Positions 18,268 to 26,442 of a stretch of DNA of 64,000 nt are shown in pieces (position 1 is the stretch's first letter; the number at the start of each line of letters is the position of its first letter). This stretch comes from Dermatophilus congolensis (GTDB taxonomy: Bacteria > Actinomycetota > Actinomycetes > Actinomycetales > Dermatophilaceae). The position numbers and the translations under genes are program-made. The stretch spans positions 1,550,001 to 1,614,000 of the forward strand of contig NZ_UFYA01000001.1 of assembly GCF_900447215.1 (NCBI RefSeq), written 5' to 3'. The notes beneath the pieces are model-generated. The model was not told where the DNA came from. It made no database searches and was given only the letters and a program-made list of their open reading frames with translations.

Positions 18268-19266
18268 ATGCTTCGTCTTTCCGGATCCAGGTGCCAGCAT
18301 CCAGGTACCTCGCGTGCGTCACGGTCGGCTCTTGTTCTACGCGCCGGTGTCGCTTTCGCTTTGGTTGCAGCGCTTGCTGGGTGCGGTGGCGATGACTCTT
18401 CCTCCGCGAATCAGGGAAATAAAACTGCTTCGAAACCCACTCCCACGGAGGTCAAGCCACTGGCTTCATGGAGTAAGCAGCCGGTGAAGGTTGGACGTGC
18501 GGTTGAAACCAAGTACCAAGGCCCCAAGTCTGGTGTGTCATTCAAAGTTCATGTGTGGCTTCCGACGGACTACGACGAGCCTTCTGCGGCTTCAAAGCGT
18601 TACCCGGTAGTTGTTGCATTTCCTGGCGGATCTGGCACGACGGGCACGCCGTGGTTCACGCATGGGGGTCCCTCAGCGATTGCTGCGGGGGCTCAGTCAG
18701 GCAAGTCGAGTCAGTTCATTCTCGTGCAACCGCAGATGCAGATTGACGATGCTCATGACACGGAGTGCACAGACCTTGAAGGGCAACCGCAGGTAGGCAC
18801 CTTTCTCGGCAAGGATCTTCCTGAGCTGATCAAGCATGATTTCCGTACCTCAACCTCCTCCACCGGCTGGGGCACGACAGGAGTTTCTTCTGGGGGGTAC
18901 TGCGCAGCTGTCATTGCGATGCATAACCCGAACACTTTCTCCGCAGCTGCGCCACTGGATGGGTATTTCAATATCGATTCCAATCTCGCAGCAGGTAAGA
19001 CCCCGGCTGCGAAAGCAACTGACCCTATGCACGTGGTGCAGACCGCTCCCCCGAAGTTAGCGATTAAGAGCTGGTATGGCACGGGGGCCAACAACGGGGC
19101 TTTGTCGAAGAAAAACAGCACAGACTTCGCTGCCGTAGTTAAGCCTCCTACAACTTTCGAGATGCAAGAGGTGCCCAATGGAGCCCACTCCTGGACTACG
19201 TACACCTCGATCTTGCCTGACGTGTTTTCTTGGCTAAGTAGCAAGCTGGATAAGCCTGCAGGTTGA
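18268..19266 (+). CDS. Lipoprotein alpha/beta-hydrolase esterase (esterase D/feruloyl-esterase type)
   Basis: Protein of 332 residues with a lipoprotein signal: a positive N-terminus, a hydrophobic run and the lipobox LAGC with the lipidated Cys near residue 38. The mature part has the alpha/beta-hydrolase pattern of the putative esterase family: YPVVVAFPGGSGTTG for the oxyanion region, nucleophile elbow GVSSGGYCAAV near residue 210, and a late His in GAHSW. Substrate is unknown. Two SGNH paralogues flank it on the same strand, suggesting joint action on surface or host-derived esters. It lies 74 bases after the first SGNH gene and may share its transcript. Confidence 0.85.
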   Translation: MLRLSGSRCQHPGTSRASRSALVLRAGVAFALVAALAGCGGDDSSSANQGNKTASKPTPTEVKPLASWSKQPVKVGRAVETKYQGPKSGVSFKVHVWLPTDYDEPSAASKRYPVVVAFPGGSGTTGTPWFTHGGPSAIAAGAQSGKSSQFILVQPQMQIDDAHDTECTDLEGQPQVGTFLGKDLPELIKHDFRTSTSSTGWGTTGVSSGGYCAAVIAMHNPNTFSAAAPLDGYFNIDSNLAAGKTPAAKATDPMHVVQTAPPKLAIKSWYGTGANNGALSKKNSTDFAAVVKPPTTFEMQEVPNGAHSWTTYTSILPDVFSWLSSKLDKPAG

Positions 19267-19274
19267 TACAGCTT

Positions 19275-19391
19275 GGGCTGTTCCTATCGGTCATGTCGTC
19301 GACATCGCACTGTCGGCGAGGCATATCCTGTACCTGAACGATCACGTATCGTCGGACCGCTCCCGGAGCAGGATGTCGAAGGGAACAGCCC
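19275..19391. repeat. Spaced inverted repeat in the leader of the second SGNH gene
   Basis: GGGCTGTTCC at 19275-19284 and its exact complement GGAACAGCCC at 19382-19391, the latter ending at the A of the start codon of the next gene. It could pair in the mRNA across 97 bases and mask the ribosome site (AAGGGAA). It may also be chance. Confidence 0.35.
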
Positions 19392-20303
19392 ATGAACACA
19401 CCCGAACCATCTGAGCAGGAAGACTCATCGGGTTCATCTATCTATCGGCGTTTTTTCTTTGTCGTGTTGCTTTGCCTTGCCTGCGCTGTGATCGCTGCCG
19501 TTTTCGCGACACAGCAGTGGAATATGTTTAAGCCACGCTCACGTCCTACGAGCATGCAGGCAACCACTGCTTGGTTCGGCCCCTCTCCCAGCTTCTCAGG
19601 CGATAACAGCACCCCCAGCGCGACTGGCAGCAAGCATCTGTCGATCGTGACTTTGGGAGATTCGGTACCTGCGGGGATGGCATGCGATTGCGATACATAT
19701 TCGCAGCAGGTGGCCCAAGCCCTCTCGCGGCGCCACAACCGTACTGCAGGGCTAGTGAATCTTGCTCTAGGCGGCGCCCGTAGTTCCGATATTGTTGCCC
19801 AACTTGCCACTCCTCAGCCGCGTGCGGACATCACTAATGCGGACCTGGTTTTACTTCAAGTTGGTGCTAATGATTTCAATCCCGAGCAAATCGAAGAATG
19901 CGCAAACAATCTCGATGGCTGTTATGGCGCAGACCTGACTCGTCTTCGCCGAAATATCTCATCTTTAACTGATGAAATATCACGAATAAGTAATTATCGA
20001 GCGAAAATTGCTGTTATCGGCTATTGGAATGTGTTCCCGGATGGCAAAGTCGGATCTCACTACGGCGAGGGCTACCTCAGGGCAAGTGATCGACTAACAC
20101 GCAAGGTCAATGCTGCCCTGCGCGAAGCTGCTGGGAAGAACGGGCAGTTTATCGACGCCTACACGCCCATCAAGGGCAAGAACGGCAAAAAAGACCCCAC
20201 GTCCAAGCTGGCGCCCGATGGGGACCACTTGGATGCTTCGGGGCACACTGCACTTGCTAAGGCTGTCTTGGCGACTCTGGGGCCCTCATTCGCAGCAGGC
20301 TGA
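19392..20303 (+). CDS. Membrane-anchored SGNH/GDSL-type hydrolase (paralogue 2)
   Basis: Protein of 303 residues with an uncleaved-looking hydrophobic helix near the N-terminus (RFFFVVLLCLACAVIAAVFA, about residues 18-37), a Ser/Thr/Pro linker, then an SGNH domain: LGDSVPAG with the nucleophile, LALGGARSS, LLQVGANDF and DGDHLDASGH. It shares block order, Cys positions and the phrases GYWNVFPDGKVG and DRLTRKVN with the 17384 gene, so the two are duplicates that diverged in anchoring. It is followed directly by a perfect bidirectional terminator. The ATG at 19392 is the only reasonable start, with GAAGGGAA upstream. Confidence 0.88.
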   Translation: MNTPEPSEQEDSSGSSIYRRFFFVVLLCLACAVIAAVFATQQWNMFKPRSRPTSMQATTAWFGPSPSFSGDNSTPSATGSKHLSIVTLGDSVPAGMACDCDTYSQQVAQALSRRHNRTAGLVNLALGGARSSDIVAQLATPQPRADITNADLVLLQVGANDFNPEQIEECANNLDGCYGADLTRLRRNISSLTDEISRISNYRAKIAVIGYWNVFPDGKVGSHYGEGYLRASDRLTRKVNAALREAAGKNGQFIDAYTPIKGKNGKKDPTSKLAPDGDHLDASGHTALAKAVLATLGPSFAAG

Positions 20304-20325
20304 GTGACCTGACCTCTACTCGCAC

Positions 20326-20378
20326 ACGAAAAAGCGTTTTGTCTTAGATGCATGATCTAAGACAAAACGCTTTTTCGT
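20326..20378. terminator. Bidirectional terminator between SGNH gene and rpmF
   Basis: A perfect 24-base inverted repeat (20326-20349 and 20355-20378) with a five-base loop GCATG. The outer arms are A-rich on one side and T-rich on the other, so the hairpin gives a terminator for both the plus-strand SGNH gene and the minus-strand rpmF operon. Confidence 0.93.
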
Positions 20379-20386
20379 CACCGCAC

Positions 20387-20548
20387 TCAGCGGAGAAGAC
20401 CGCGCTGTGCTGCTTTGACGAGGTGACGGGGCACCTGAAGCTGCTCGCCGTCGACCTGCACTGCCACCAGGTCAGGAACGCTTGCCTTCCACTGCGACCT
20501 GCGGTGACGGGTATTGGAACGAGACATTTTTCGCTTGGGGACTGCCAT
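20387..20548 (-). CDS. rpmF: 50S ribosomal protein L32, zinc-free (C-) form
   Basis: L32 of 53 residues, starting [20 protein letters not shown], the universal L32 N-terminus, and ending in [15 protein letters not shown]. The C-terminal half has no cysteines, whereas zinc-binding L32 has two Cys pairs there, so this is the C- type. The ATG at 20548 is preceded by GAAGGAAG. It follows the CobW-like gene by 67 bases on the minus strand and ends at the bidirectional hairpin, so it is most simply the last gene of the leftward zinc-starvation operon. Whether another L32 exists elsewhere in the genome cannot be seen from here. Confidence 0.93.
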   Translation of the reverse strand: MAVPKRKMSRSNTRHRRSQWKASVPDLVAVQVDGEQLQVPRHLVKAAQRGLLR

Positions 20549-20615
20549 GGTTTCTTCCTTCGAGAATCAATCAGTTGCGTACTGTGCGGAACCATCTTGC
20601 CCGCTTGTTCGGGTT

Positions 20616-21683
20616 CTAGGCTACGTCGCGCCGTTCTCCAAGCCATGGATCATAGTCGTCCGGGCGCCCTGCCCAACTGTCGAGCCCGGCTGCAAGTTCA
20701 GCATCGGTAAGTAGAGCAGCTTCGAACGCGGCTTGTGCTTCGGTGGGGTCACCGTCGACGCCAGTGATAACTAAGCGGGTAACTGGATCGACTCCAGCTT
20801 CCTGCCATGTCATGTGCGTGCCGATACTGATCTGCCCTCCAGCGGAATCAAATTGGCAGACTGTCTCCGGGCGAGTGGGTAGCCAAAAAACACCTCGACC
20901 ACGGCCCGGGGTACCACCAAGGCCTTCAAAGTTTTCACGCAACCGATCCGGATGACATGGACGCCATGAAGAAAGCTCTACTGTCCATACTCCGTGCGCA
21001 TCCGGAACGCCGGATGGAGCAGCTGCCAGAGGGTCTCCTCGATGCTCCACTTCCTCCTGAGGCAGAGGATCCAAAAGGCTGGATGCCTGCAGCTCACATA
21101 CCGGAACAGGAGCTGCGCCCCCTGGGTGCATATGACGAAGAACGGTTTCCTCGGCTTGCGCCACGGGCCCTGCAGTGACGACGACGTCGGCGCACTCAAT
21201 CTGGCGCGCCAGCGCCTCCCCCAAGGCTCGATCATCGTCGGCCCCGAAGCCGAGGTCACGCTCACTGAGCAAGTCGTCGCCACAGAGGTCCCACATCACT
21301 TCTTCACCGTCCACTGCGGCTACGACACGTCCGACCTTGCACATCCCCTCTTCAGCAAGCTCAGCCAATGCACGCAAAGCAGGCACTGGTTCAGCACTCA
21401 AAGGAAGTGCGAGCACGATCACCTCAGGACGGCGCATGAGGACCTCCCGAATAGCCGGGATGATGTCTTCGCGCAAAGCGCAGCCAAGGCATGCATGCGC
21501 CAGGGGGGTGCTGCGGTCATCGATGACACCACTACCGTCAGCGATGACCCGCCGCAAGATCCCCGCATCGGGATCGATGTCGTGTCGGACAAGCACCGCG
21601 CCTGGGATATCGAGCAGCAACCCACCGGTAACGGTGGAGCGCATAGACTCGTTGACCGCGGCGCAGGTGATGACTGTCGTCAT
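20616..21683 (-). CDS. CobW-like protein without P-loop, probable zinc-starvation ribosome factor (MRF-like)
   Basis: Protein of 355 residues related to the CobW/COG0523 family: it keeps the metal-site-like CLGCALRED (about residue 65) and a C-terminal CobW_C region with [21 protein letters not shown] and the terminal [11 protein letters not shown]. The N-terminus lacks a Walker A GxxxxGKT, so it probably does not hydrolyse GTP as CobW chaperones do. Such a gene beside C- ribosomal proteins matches mycobacterial MRF, which recruits the hibernation factor Mpy to zinc-free ribosomes. That function is inferred from family resemblance and context. Its ATG overlaps the rpmE2 TGA, and the Zur-like operator lies upstream of rpmE2. 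Confidence 0.72.
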   Translation of the reverse strand: MTTVITCAAVNESMRSTVTGGLLLDIPGAVLVRHDIDPDAGILRRVIADGSGVIDDRSTPLAHACLGCALREDIIPAIREVLMRRPEVIVLALPLSAEPVPALRALAELAEEGMCKVGRVVAAVDGEEVMWDLCGDDLLSERDLGFGADDDRALGEALARQIECADVVVTAGPVAQAEETVLRHMHPGGAAPVPVCELQASSLLDPLPQEEVEHRGDPLAAAPSGVPDAHGVWTVELSSWRPCHPDRLRENFEGLGGTPGRGRGVFWLPTRPETVCQFDSAGGQISIGTHMTWQEAGVDPVTRLVITGVDGDPTEAQAAFEAALLTDAELAAGLDSWAGRPDDYDPWLGERRDVA

Positions 21684-21949
21684 CGACCCTCCTGGCCACC
21701 TGCACGTCGCTTGCCGTAACGGCGGTTGAACTTTTCAACACGTCCCTGAGTGTCAAGAACACGGTTACGGCCAGTCCAGAATGGGTGGCTTGCGGAGGAG
21801 ACGTCGACATCAACGACGGGGTACGTGTTACCGTCCTCCCATTCGATTGTATTCTTAGGTGTAGCGGTCGAGCGGGTAAGGAATGCATACCCCGCGTTGT
21901 TGTCACGGAAGACGACGGGGTGATAGTCGGGGTGGATTCCCTGTTTCAT
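21680..21949 (-). CDS. rpmE2: 50S ribosomal protein L31 type B
   Basis: Type B L31 of 89 residues: [16 protein letters not shown] at the start, [18 protein letters not shown] in the middle and [20 protein letters not shown] near the end, with the C-terminal [12 protein letters not shown]. It has no cysteines, which marks the zinc-independent form that displaces type A L31 under zinc limitation. It is the first gene of the leftward arm of the divergent locus; the start codon is about 18 bases from the putative Zur operator. The last codons overlap the start of the CobW-like gene, coupling their translation. Confidence 0.95.
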   Translation of the reverse strand: MKQGIHPDYHPVVFRDNNAGYAFLTRSTATPKNTIEWEDGNTYPVVDVDVSSASHPFWTGRNRVLDTQGRVEKFNRRYGKRRAGGQEGR

Positions 21950-21966
21950 GTGATCTCCTGTACCTT

Positions 21967-21985
21967 AATGCGAACGATTATCATT
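21967..21985. promoter_or_regulatory. Probable Zur operator in the divergent ribosomal-protein promoter
   Basis: The 54-base gap between rpmE2 and rpmB holds an imperfect 19-base palindrome, AATGCGAACGATTATCATT (matching halves AATG/CATT and AA/TT), like actinobacterial Zur boxes. Its central place between two operons of zinc-free ribosomal proteins supports joint Zur repression. Sequence similarity was judged by eye only. Confidence 0.7.
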
Positions 21986-22003
21986 CCTAGCATAGGAGGT
22001 CCC

Positions 22004-22240
22004 ATGAGCGCACGCTGCCAGGTCACGGGCGCAACGCCTCAGTTCGGAAATTCAGTGTCACACAGTCACCGACGCACAAAACGTCGTTTTGACCCGAACA
22101 TTCAGCGCAAGCGTTACTGGGTGCCCAGTCTCGGACGCCACGTCACGATCAACCTTTCCGCAAAAGCTATCGGCATTGTCGACCGCCGTGGAATCGACGC
22201 CGTGGCCGCTGAACTCATCGCGAAAGGAGAACGTATCTAA
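22004..22240 (+). CDS. rpmB: 50S ribosomal protein L28, zinc-free form
   Basis: L28 of 78 residues: [20 protein letters not shown] with [19 protein letters not shown], then the C-terminal [20 protein letters not shown]. It has a single Cys and lacks the second zinc-ligand pair, as in C- paralogues. The ATG at 22004 follows a strong AGGAGG at a spacing of five to six bases. It is the first gene of rpmB-rpmG-rpsN-rpmJ, directly downstream of the Zur-like site. The stop shares a base with the start of rpmG (TAATG). Confidence 0.94.
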   Translation: MSARCQVTGATPQFGNSVSHSHRRTKRRFDPNIQRKRYWVPSLGRHVTINLSAKAIGIVDRRGIDAVAAELIAKGERI

Positions 22241-22407
22241 TGGCAAAGAGCAACGAGATTCGACCGATCATCAAGCTCCGCTCCACCGCCGGAACTGGAT
22301 ACACCTACGTCACGCGCAAGAACAAGCGCAATGACCCTGACCGCATGCATCTCACCAAGTACGACCCCATCGTGCGCCGCCACGTGGAATTCAAAGAGGA
22401 ACGCTGA
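22240..22407 (+). CDS. rpmG: 50S ribosomal protein L33, zinc-free (C-) form
   Basis: L33 of 55 residues with the family core [20 protein letters not shown] but Arg, Ser and Asp where the zinc-binding paralogue at 1901-2071 has cysteines. It has no cysteine at all. It starts on the last base of the rpmB stop codon and its TGA overlaps the ATG of rpsN. It lacks its own spacer, so its translation depends on coupling within the four-gene operon. Having both L33 versions in one window makes the zinc switch explicit. Confidence 0.95.
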   Translation: MAKSNEIRPIIKLRSTAGTGYTYVTRKNKRNDPDRMHLTKYDPIVRRHVEFKEER

Positions 22408-22712
22408 TGGCTAAGAAAAGCAAGATCGCCAAGGATGCGCAGCGCCGCGAAATCGTCGCTCGCTACGCGGACCGCCGCGCTGAACTGAAGCGCACGATCC
22501 TCTCGCCGCAGAGCTCACCCGAGGAGGTTTCCGACGCAGTCAAGGCCCTGGCAAAGCTGCCCCGTGACTCCTCCCCCACTCGTTTGCGCAACCGCGACGT
22601 GGTCGACGGGCGCCCGCGCTCCGTCTACCGGAAATTCGGCCTCTCCCGCGTCCGCCTGCGCGAAGAAGCCCACGCAGGCAACCTGCCTGGCGTTACGAAA
22701 TCCAGCTGGTGA
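22407..22712 (+). CDS. rpsN: 30S ribosomal protein S14, zinc-free form
   Basis: S14 of 101 residues, the long cysteine-free type: [20 protein letters not shown] at the start, [20 protein letters not shown] in the middle and the conserved [20 protein letters not shown] near the end. Zinc-binding S14 is about 61 residues with two Cys pairs, so this is the alternative form. The ATG overlaps the rpmG stop. In actinobacteria this gene is part of Zur-controlled sets, which agrees with its place here. Confidence 0.95.
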   Translation: MAKKSKIAKDAQRREIVARYADRRAELKRTILSPQSSPEEVSDAVKALAKLPRDSSPTRLRNRDVVDGRPRSVYRKFGLSRVRLREEAHAGNLPGVTKSSW

Positions 22713-22738
22713 CAGAAACACCCTTTTAGGAGACTCTC

Positions 22739-22861
22739 ATGAAGGTCCGCGCCTCCATCCGCTCGCTGGCAGCAGCTCCCGGATCCAAGGTGGTTCGCCG
22801 CCGTGGCCACCTCTACGTCATCAACAAAGCGAACCCTCGCTTCAAGGCACGCCAGGGCTGA
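22739..22861 (+). CDS. rpmJ: 50S ribosomal protein L36, zinc-free form
   Basis: Very short protein of 40 residues, [20 protein letters not shown] then [20 protein letters not shown]. It has none of the three Cys and one His ligands of ordinary L36, and the inserted loop is typical of the C- paralogue. The ATG at 22739 is preceded by TTTAGGAG at seven bases. It lies 26 bases after rpsN and is the last gene of the rightward zinc-starvation operon; a hairpin follows 27 bases later. Confidence 0.93.
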   Translation: MKVRASIRSLAAAPGSKVVRRRGHLYVINKANPRFKARQG

Positions 22862-22888
22862 GTAGCAGCCTCGTGGGCACGATAGCGC

Positions 22889-22923
22889 GAGCCCCGGACC
22901 GACAAGACGTCGATCCGGGGCTC
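22889..22923 (+). terminator. Terminator hairpin after rpmJ
   Basis: GAGCCCCGGA at 22889-22898 pairs with TCCGGGGCTC at 22914-22923, with an inner CGAC/GTCG stem. It is followed by AAATAATG rather than a T run, so its efficiency as a terminator is uncertain, but its place right after the operon fits. Confidence 0.7.
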
Positions 22924-23506
22924 AAATAATGTGCACAGGCCCGCCATAAACACCCCAGGAGCCACCCAGAGGCCCTAAATCCCCTTGTTTGCTCCCGTAG
23001 GGACTCGATCTACCCACACGGCCTCGGTGAAGCTTTACAGCCCTTGGAAATCAGGCCTACAGCCCACGGCACGTAAACCCGCTTGCCCCCGTGCTGATCC
23101 TCCAAGCCCAACGAAGCGATACACGCAGCCCAAAAATTGCCAGATTATCTATTGACTATCGCTGCAAAATGATTCAGTGAGCAATAACACAAGTTGCCCG
23201 TATTTCCTCAGGTTGCCACCACACGAGGAAATACTCAGAGTTCACGAATTCATTTTGAGCACAATCAGATTCCCCGGTTAACTTGACTCAATGGGACTTT
23301 CATTTACTTAGGAAGCTTACTCTTTAATTTCCCGGACTATTTCCCAAGCAAGAATTTCCGTGCAACATAAACCAAAAAGTTGTCGGCTTATTTATTCTCA
23401 TAACTTTGAGGCACCCATTAGCGGCCACACAGGCACCTCCACCACTGTCCCCTGACCGCTTCAATACCTCGCTTCTGCTGCACTCCAAGAGCCAGAGAGT
23501 ATACAC
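22924..23506. other. Non-coding stretch between the ribosomal operon and tRNA-Tyr
   Basis: About 580 bases with no credible gene on either strand; the short open frames lack family motifs and ribosome sites. The second half (from about 23140) is distinctly A+T-rich compared with the surrounding genes. No copy of the tRNA-Tyr 3' end was seen, so there is no sign of an attachment site. It may be a decayed gene, a small RNA or regulatory DNA. Confidence 0.6.
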
Positions 23507-23550
23507 GAAGAGAGCCAGGTTTAACATTCCGGTTAAACCTGGCTCTCTTC
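23507..23550 (-). terminator. Terminator hairpin of tRNA-Tyr
   Basis: A perfect 19-base inverted repeat (23507-23525 and 23532-23550) with a six-base loop ATTCCG, starting eight bases beyond the tRNA-Tyr 3' end on the minus strand. Confidence 0.82.
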
Positions 23551-23558
23551 TGCACTCC

Positions 23559-23642
23559 TGGTGGCTGGTCAAGGATTCGAACCTTGGTAGCTTGCGCGAC
23601 GGATTTACAGTCCGCTCCCTTTGGCCGCTCGGGCAACCAGCC
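23559..23642 (-). tRNA. tRNA-Tyr (GTA)
   Basis: An 84-base class II tRNA on the minus strand: acceptor GGCTGGT/ACCAGCC, anticodon loop CTGTAAA (anticodon GTA), a long variable arm GCGCAAGC, and a T arm CAAGG-TTCGAAT-CCTTG. The 3' CCA is encoded here, unlike in the Met and Thr tRNAs of this window. Confidence 0.95.
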
Positions 23643-23808
23643 TTGTCGGTGCGAGTACGACGATAGCAGGACGTTCGTTTCACAGACAAACTGGCACCTC
23701 GCCCACCCATTTACCCCCTCCCACTTCCCGTGGGGCACGTTCACCAACCCCCGCACGTTGGCTAACCTCAGCCCTAACAAAGTTTCACTTACCAGCACGA
23801 GGAGCCCC

Positions 23809-24303
23809 ATGGCAGACAGCTCATTCGACATCGTCAGCAAAGTCGACCACCAAGAAGTCGCCAACGCCGTCAACCAAGCCGCCAAAGAAATCTCCCAACG
23901 CTACGACTTCAAAAACGTCGACGCCTCCGTCGACCTCTCCGGCGAAACCATCACCATGAAAGCCAACTCCGAAGAGCGCTGCCTCGCCGTCCTTGACGTC
24001 CTCCAAACCAAGCTCGTCAAACGCGGAGTCTCCCTCAAATCGCTCGACACCGGTGACGGCACCCCCAAAGCCTCCGGCAAGATCTACCGCCTCGACGGCG
24101 CCCTCAAAGACGGCATCAGCCAAGAAAACGCCAAGAAAATTAGCAAACTCATCCGCGACGAATTCGGCAAAACAGTCAAACCCGTCATCCAAGGCGACGA
24201 ACTACGCGTCAGCTCTAAAAGCCGCGACGACCTCCAAGCCGTCCAACGCATGCTCAAAGAATCCGACCTCGACGTCGCCCTCCAATTCACCAACTACCGC
24301 TAA
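23809..24303 (+). CDS. yajQ: YajQ-family nucleotide-binding protein
   Basis: Cytoplasmic protein of 164 residues with the tandem ferredoxin-like fold of Yaj[21 protein letters not shown] at the start, [19 protein letters not shown], and the C-terminal [15 protein letters not shown] with [12 protein letters not shown]. Family members bind nucleotides, and some bind cyclic di-GMP; the role in actinobacteria is not settled. The ATG at 23809 follows GAGGAG at a good distance; an earlier reading frame to 23584 runs through the tRNA-Tyr gene and is not coding. The asparaginase gene begins nine bases after its stop. Confidence 0.92.
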   Translation: MADSSFDIVSKVDHQEVANAVNQAAKEISQRYDFKNVDASVDLSGETITMKANSEERCLAVLDVLQTKLVKRGVSLKSLDTGDGTPKASGKIYRLDGALKDGISQENAKKISKLIRDEFGKTVKPVIQGDELRVSSKSRDDLQAVQRMLKESDLDVALQFTNYR

Positions 24304-24312
24304 CCAAACAAC

Positions 24313-25332
24313 ATGAACACCCCCACCCCGCAGGCACGCCCGCGGGTCCTGATCGTGGCGGCCGGCGGCACCATCGCCGGCTCGTCGGCCGCCGCGACCG
24401 GGCACCGCTACACCGCCGGAATCCTGAACATCACCGACCTCACCAACGCGATCGGCCCCATCGGCAACCACATCAACCTCACCGCCAAACAAGTCTTCTC
24501 CATCGACTCCACCGAGATGACACTCGCCGACCGCATCACCATCGCCCACACCATTCACACCGAACTCACCAACGCCACCCACCAAGGCGCCCCCTACAAC
24601 GGCGTCGTCGTTACACACGGAACCGACACCCTCGAAGACACCGCCTTCTGCCTCCACCACCTCCTGCCCGCACAGACACCCATCGTCATCACCGGAGCCA
24701 TGCTCCCCGCCGACGCCCCCGGCGCAGACGGCCCTGCCAACCTCACCGACGCCATCACCATTGCCGCCTCACCCCACGCACAGGGATGCGGCACCCTCGT
24801 CGCCTTCGCCGGACGCATCCACACCGGCCGTGACGTCACCAAACGCTCCGCCTCCCGCATCGACGCATTCACCTCCGACCACGGCCCCATCGGAGAAACG
24901 GTCGGCGGCCATCCCTACCGCCTCACCCCACCCCCCACCCCAACAGGACAATTCCCCATCACCCAACTCCCCCACACCCTGCCCCGCGTCGACGTCGCCA
25001 TCGGCCTACCTGAAAACGCGCCCACCAACCGAGCCATCATCAACACCGCACCCGATGGACTCATCTACATCGGCCCTGGCAGCGGCAACGTCGACACCGC
25101 CAACGCAGACATCCTCGACCAGGCCAGCAACAACGGCATCAAAATCGTCCGCACCTCCCGCACCGGAGGAGGCATCACAGATCACAACGGCGCCATCAAC
25201 GACACCGAACACAACTGGATAGCCGGCGCAGGCCACCCCTGGCACAAAGCCCGCATCCTGCTCACCCTCGCCCTAGCCCACAACCCCACAGCAACTACCA
25301 CCGAACTACAACACCTCTTCAACCACTCCTAA
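24313..25332 (+). CDS. L-asparaginase
   Basis: Amidohydrolase of 339 residues converting asparagine to aspartate and ammonia. Both active-site threonines are visible: AAGGTIAGSS near residue 17 and VVTHGTDTLEDTA near residue 98. IDSTEMT binds the substrate, and a C-terminal domain includes GSGNVDTAN. No signal peptide is apparent, so it is probably cytoplasmic; the sequence is closer to the type II pattern. It may share a transcript with yajQ. Its stop is only seven bases from the htpX stop on the other strand. Codon use is strongly C-ending. Confidence 0.9.
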   Translation: MNTPTPQARPRVLIVAAGGTIAGSSAAATGHRYTAGILNITDLTNAIGPIGNHINLTAKQVFSIDSTEMTLADRITIAHTIHTELTNATHQGAPYNGVVVTHGTDTLEDTAFCLHHLLPAQTPIVITGAMLPADAPGADGPANLTDAITIAASPHAQGCGTLVAFAGRIHTGRDVTKRSASRIDAFTSDHGPIGETVGGHPYRLTPPPTPTGQFPITQLPHTLPRVDVAIGLPENAPTNRAIINTAPDGLIYIGPGSGNVDTANADILDQASNNGIKIVRTSRTGGGITDHNGAINDTEHNWIAGAGHPWHKARILLTLALAHNPTATTTELQHLFNHS

Positions 25333-25339
25333 CCCACCA

Positions 25340-26200
25340 CTACTGCCCCATACGCCGCGCCATCTGCTGCAAACGACCAATACGATCAGCCATCGGCGGG
25401 TGCGTCGAAAACAGCTGACCGATGTCCTCAGCCCTAAACGGACTAGCAATCATCATGTGCGACGAATTCTTCAGCTCCTGCGTCGGCTCCAACGGCGCCA
25501 ACGACACACCAGTGCTCAACTTATTCAACGCACTAGCCAATGCCATTGGATCCTGAGTCAGTTTCGCCCCATCTTCATCAGCGTCATACTCGCGCGTACG
25601 ACTAATCGCCATCTGAATCACCGCCGCAGCCACCGGCGCCAACAACGACAACGCCAACAAAGCCAGCGGATTCGGACGGTTCTCCCGATCACCCCCACCA
25701 AAAATCATCAACCCCTGCGCCACACTCGTAATCACACCCGCCAACGCACCAGCAACCGACGACGTCAAAATGTCCCGGTTGTACACATGCATCAGCTCAT
25801 GCCCCAACACCCCTCGCAACTCACGCTCATCCAACAACGCCAAAATCCCCTCCGTGCAACACACCGCCGCATTACGAGGATTACGCCCCGTGGCAAACGC
25901 ATTCGGCGCCTCCGTCGGAGACACATACAACTCTGGCATCGGCTGCCCAGCCCGCTGCGACAGCTCCCGCACAATCCGATACATCGCCGGCTGATCACTC
26001 TCGCTCACCGGATACGCATGCATCGAACGCAGCGCCAACTTCGCACTGTTCCAATACGAATAAAACGTCGTCGCCACCCCCACCAACGCGAACAACCAAA
26101 TAAAACGACCGCCACCAACAACCGAACCCAACCCAAGTAACACCGCGAAAATCGCGCCGAACAAAACCGCCGTCTTCAAACCGTTGTAATGCGAATGCAT
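25340..26200 (-). CDS. htpX: Membrane metalloprotease HtpX
   Basis: Zinc endopeptidase of family M48 that degrades misfolded membrane proteins. It is 286 residues from the ATG at 26200, the usual HtpX length; the reading to 26275 adds an unlikely N-terminus. Two membrane helices (about residues 10-50) precede the catalytic motif [11 protein letters not shown] (HExxH, near residue 130). Two more helices follow, then the third ligand in [13 protein letters not shown]. The C-terminal [22 protein letters not shown] is characteristic. No heat-shock operator was recognised upstream. It is divergent from korA. Confidence 0.95.
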   Translation of the reverse strand: MHSHYNGLKTAVLFGAIFAVLLGLGSVVGGGRFIWLFALVGVATTFYSYWNSAKLALRSMHAYPVSESDQPAMYRIVRELSQRAGQPMPELYVSPTEAPNAFATGRNPRNAAVCCTEGILALLDERELRGVLGHELMHVYNRDILTSSVAGALAGVITSVAQGLMIFGGGDRENRPNPLALLALSLLAPVAAAVIQMAISRTREYDADEDGAKLTQDPMALASALNKLSTGVSLAPLEPTQELKNSSHMMIASPFRAEDIGQLFSTHPPMADRIGRLQQMARRMGQ

Positions 26201-26442
26201 GCCGGTGCAACGCCCCACCACACAATCCTGTTCCACCCAACGCATACACCCCCACGTTCCACCGACAACACCCAACCGAGGCCAAGTGGACTAGCGTTAA
26301 CCCCAAACGCCGTGTCACCACCCGGACCACGCAACGCCGCCACCACACGCACGCGCAGCGCTGCACACACCACCCGGAACGACACGGCACTGCCATGCCC
26401 CCACGGGCCCCACACAACATCGAGAGCCTGGTGACATCCCCA

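Noticed and set aside
23559-23642. tRNA-Tyr as attachment site of an integrated element
   Set aside because: No second copy of the tRNA 3' end and no integrase gene were seen on either side.
26201-26275. Longer HtpX N-terminus
   Set aside because: The family begins with a short tail before the first helix, matching ATG 26200; the extra 25 residues are Cys/Trp-rich and unlike the family.
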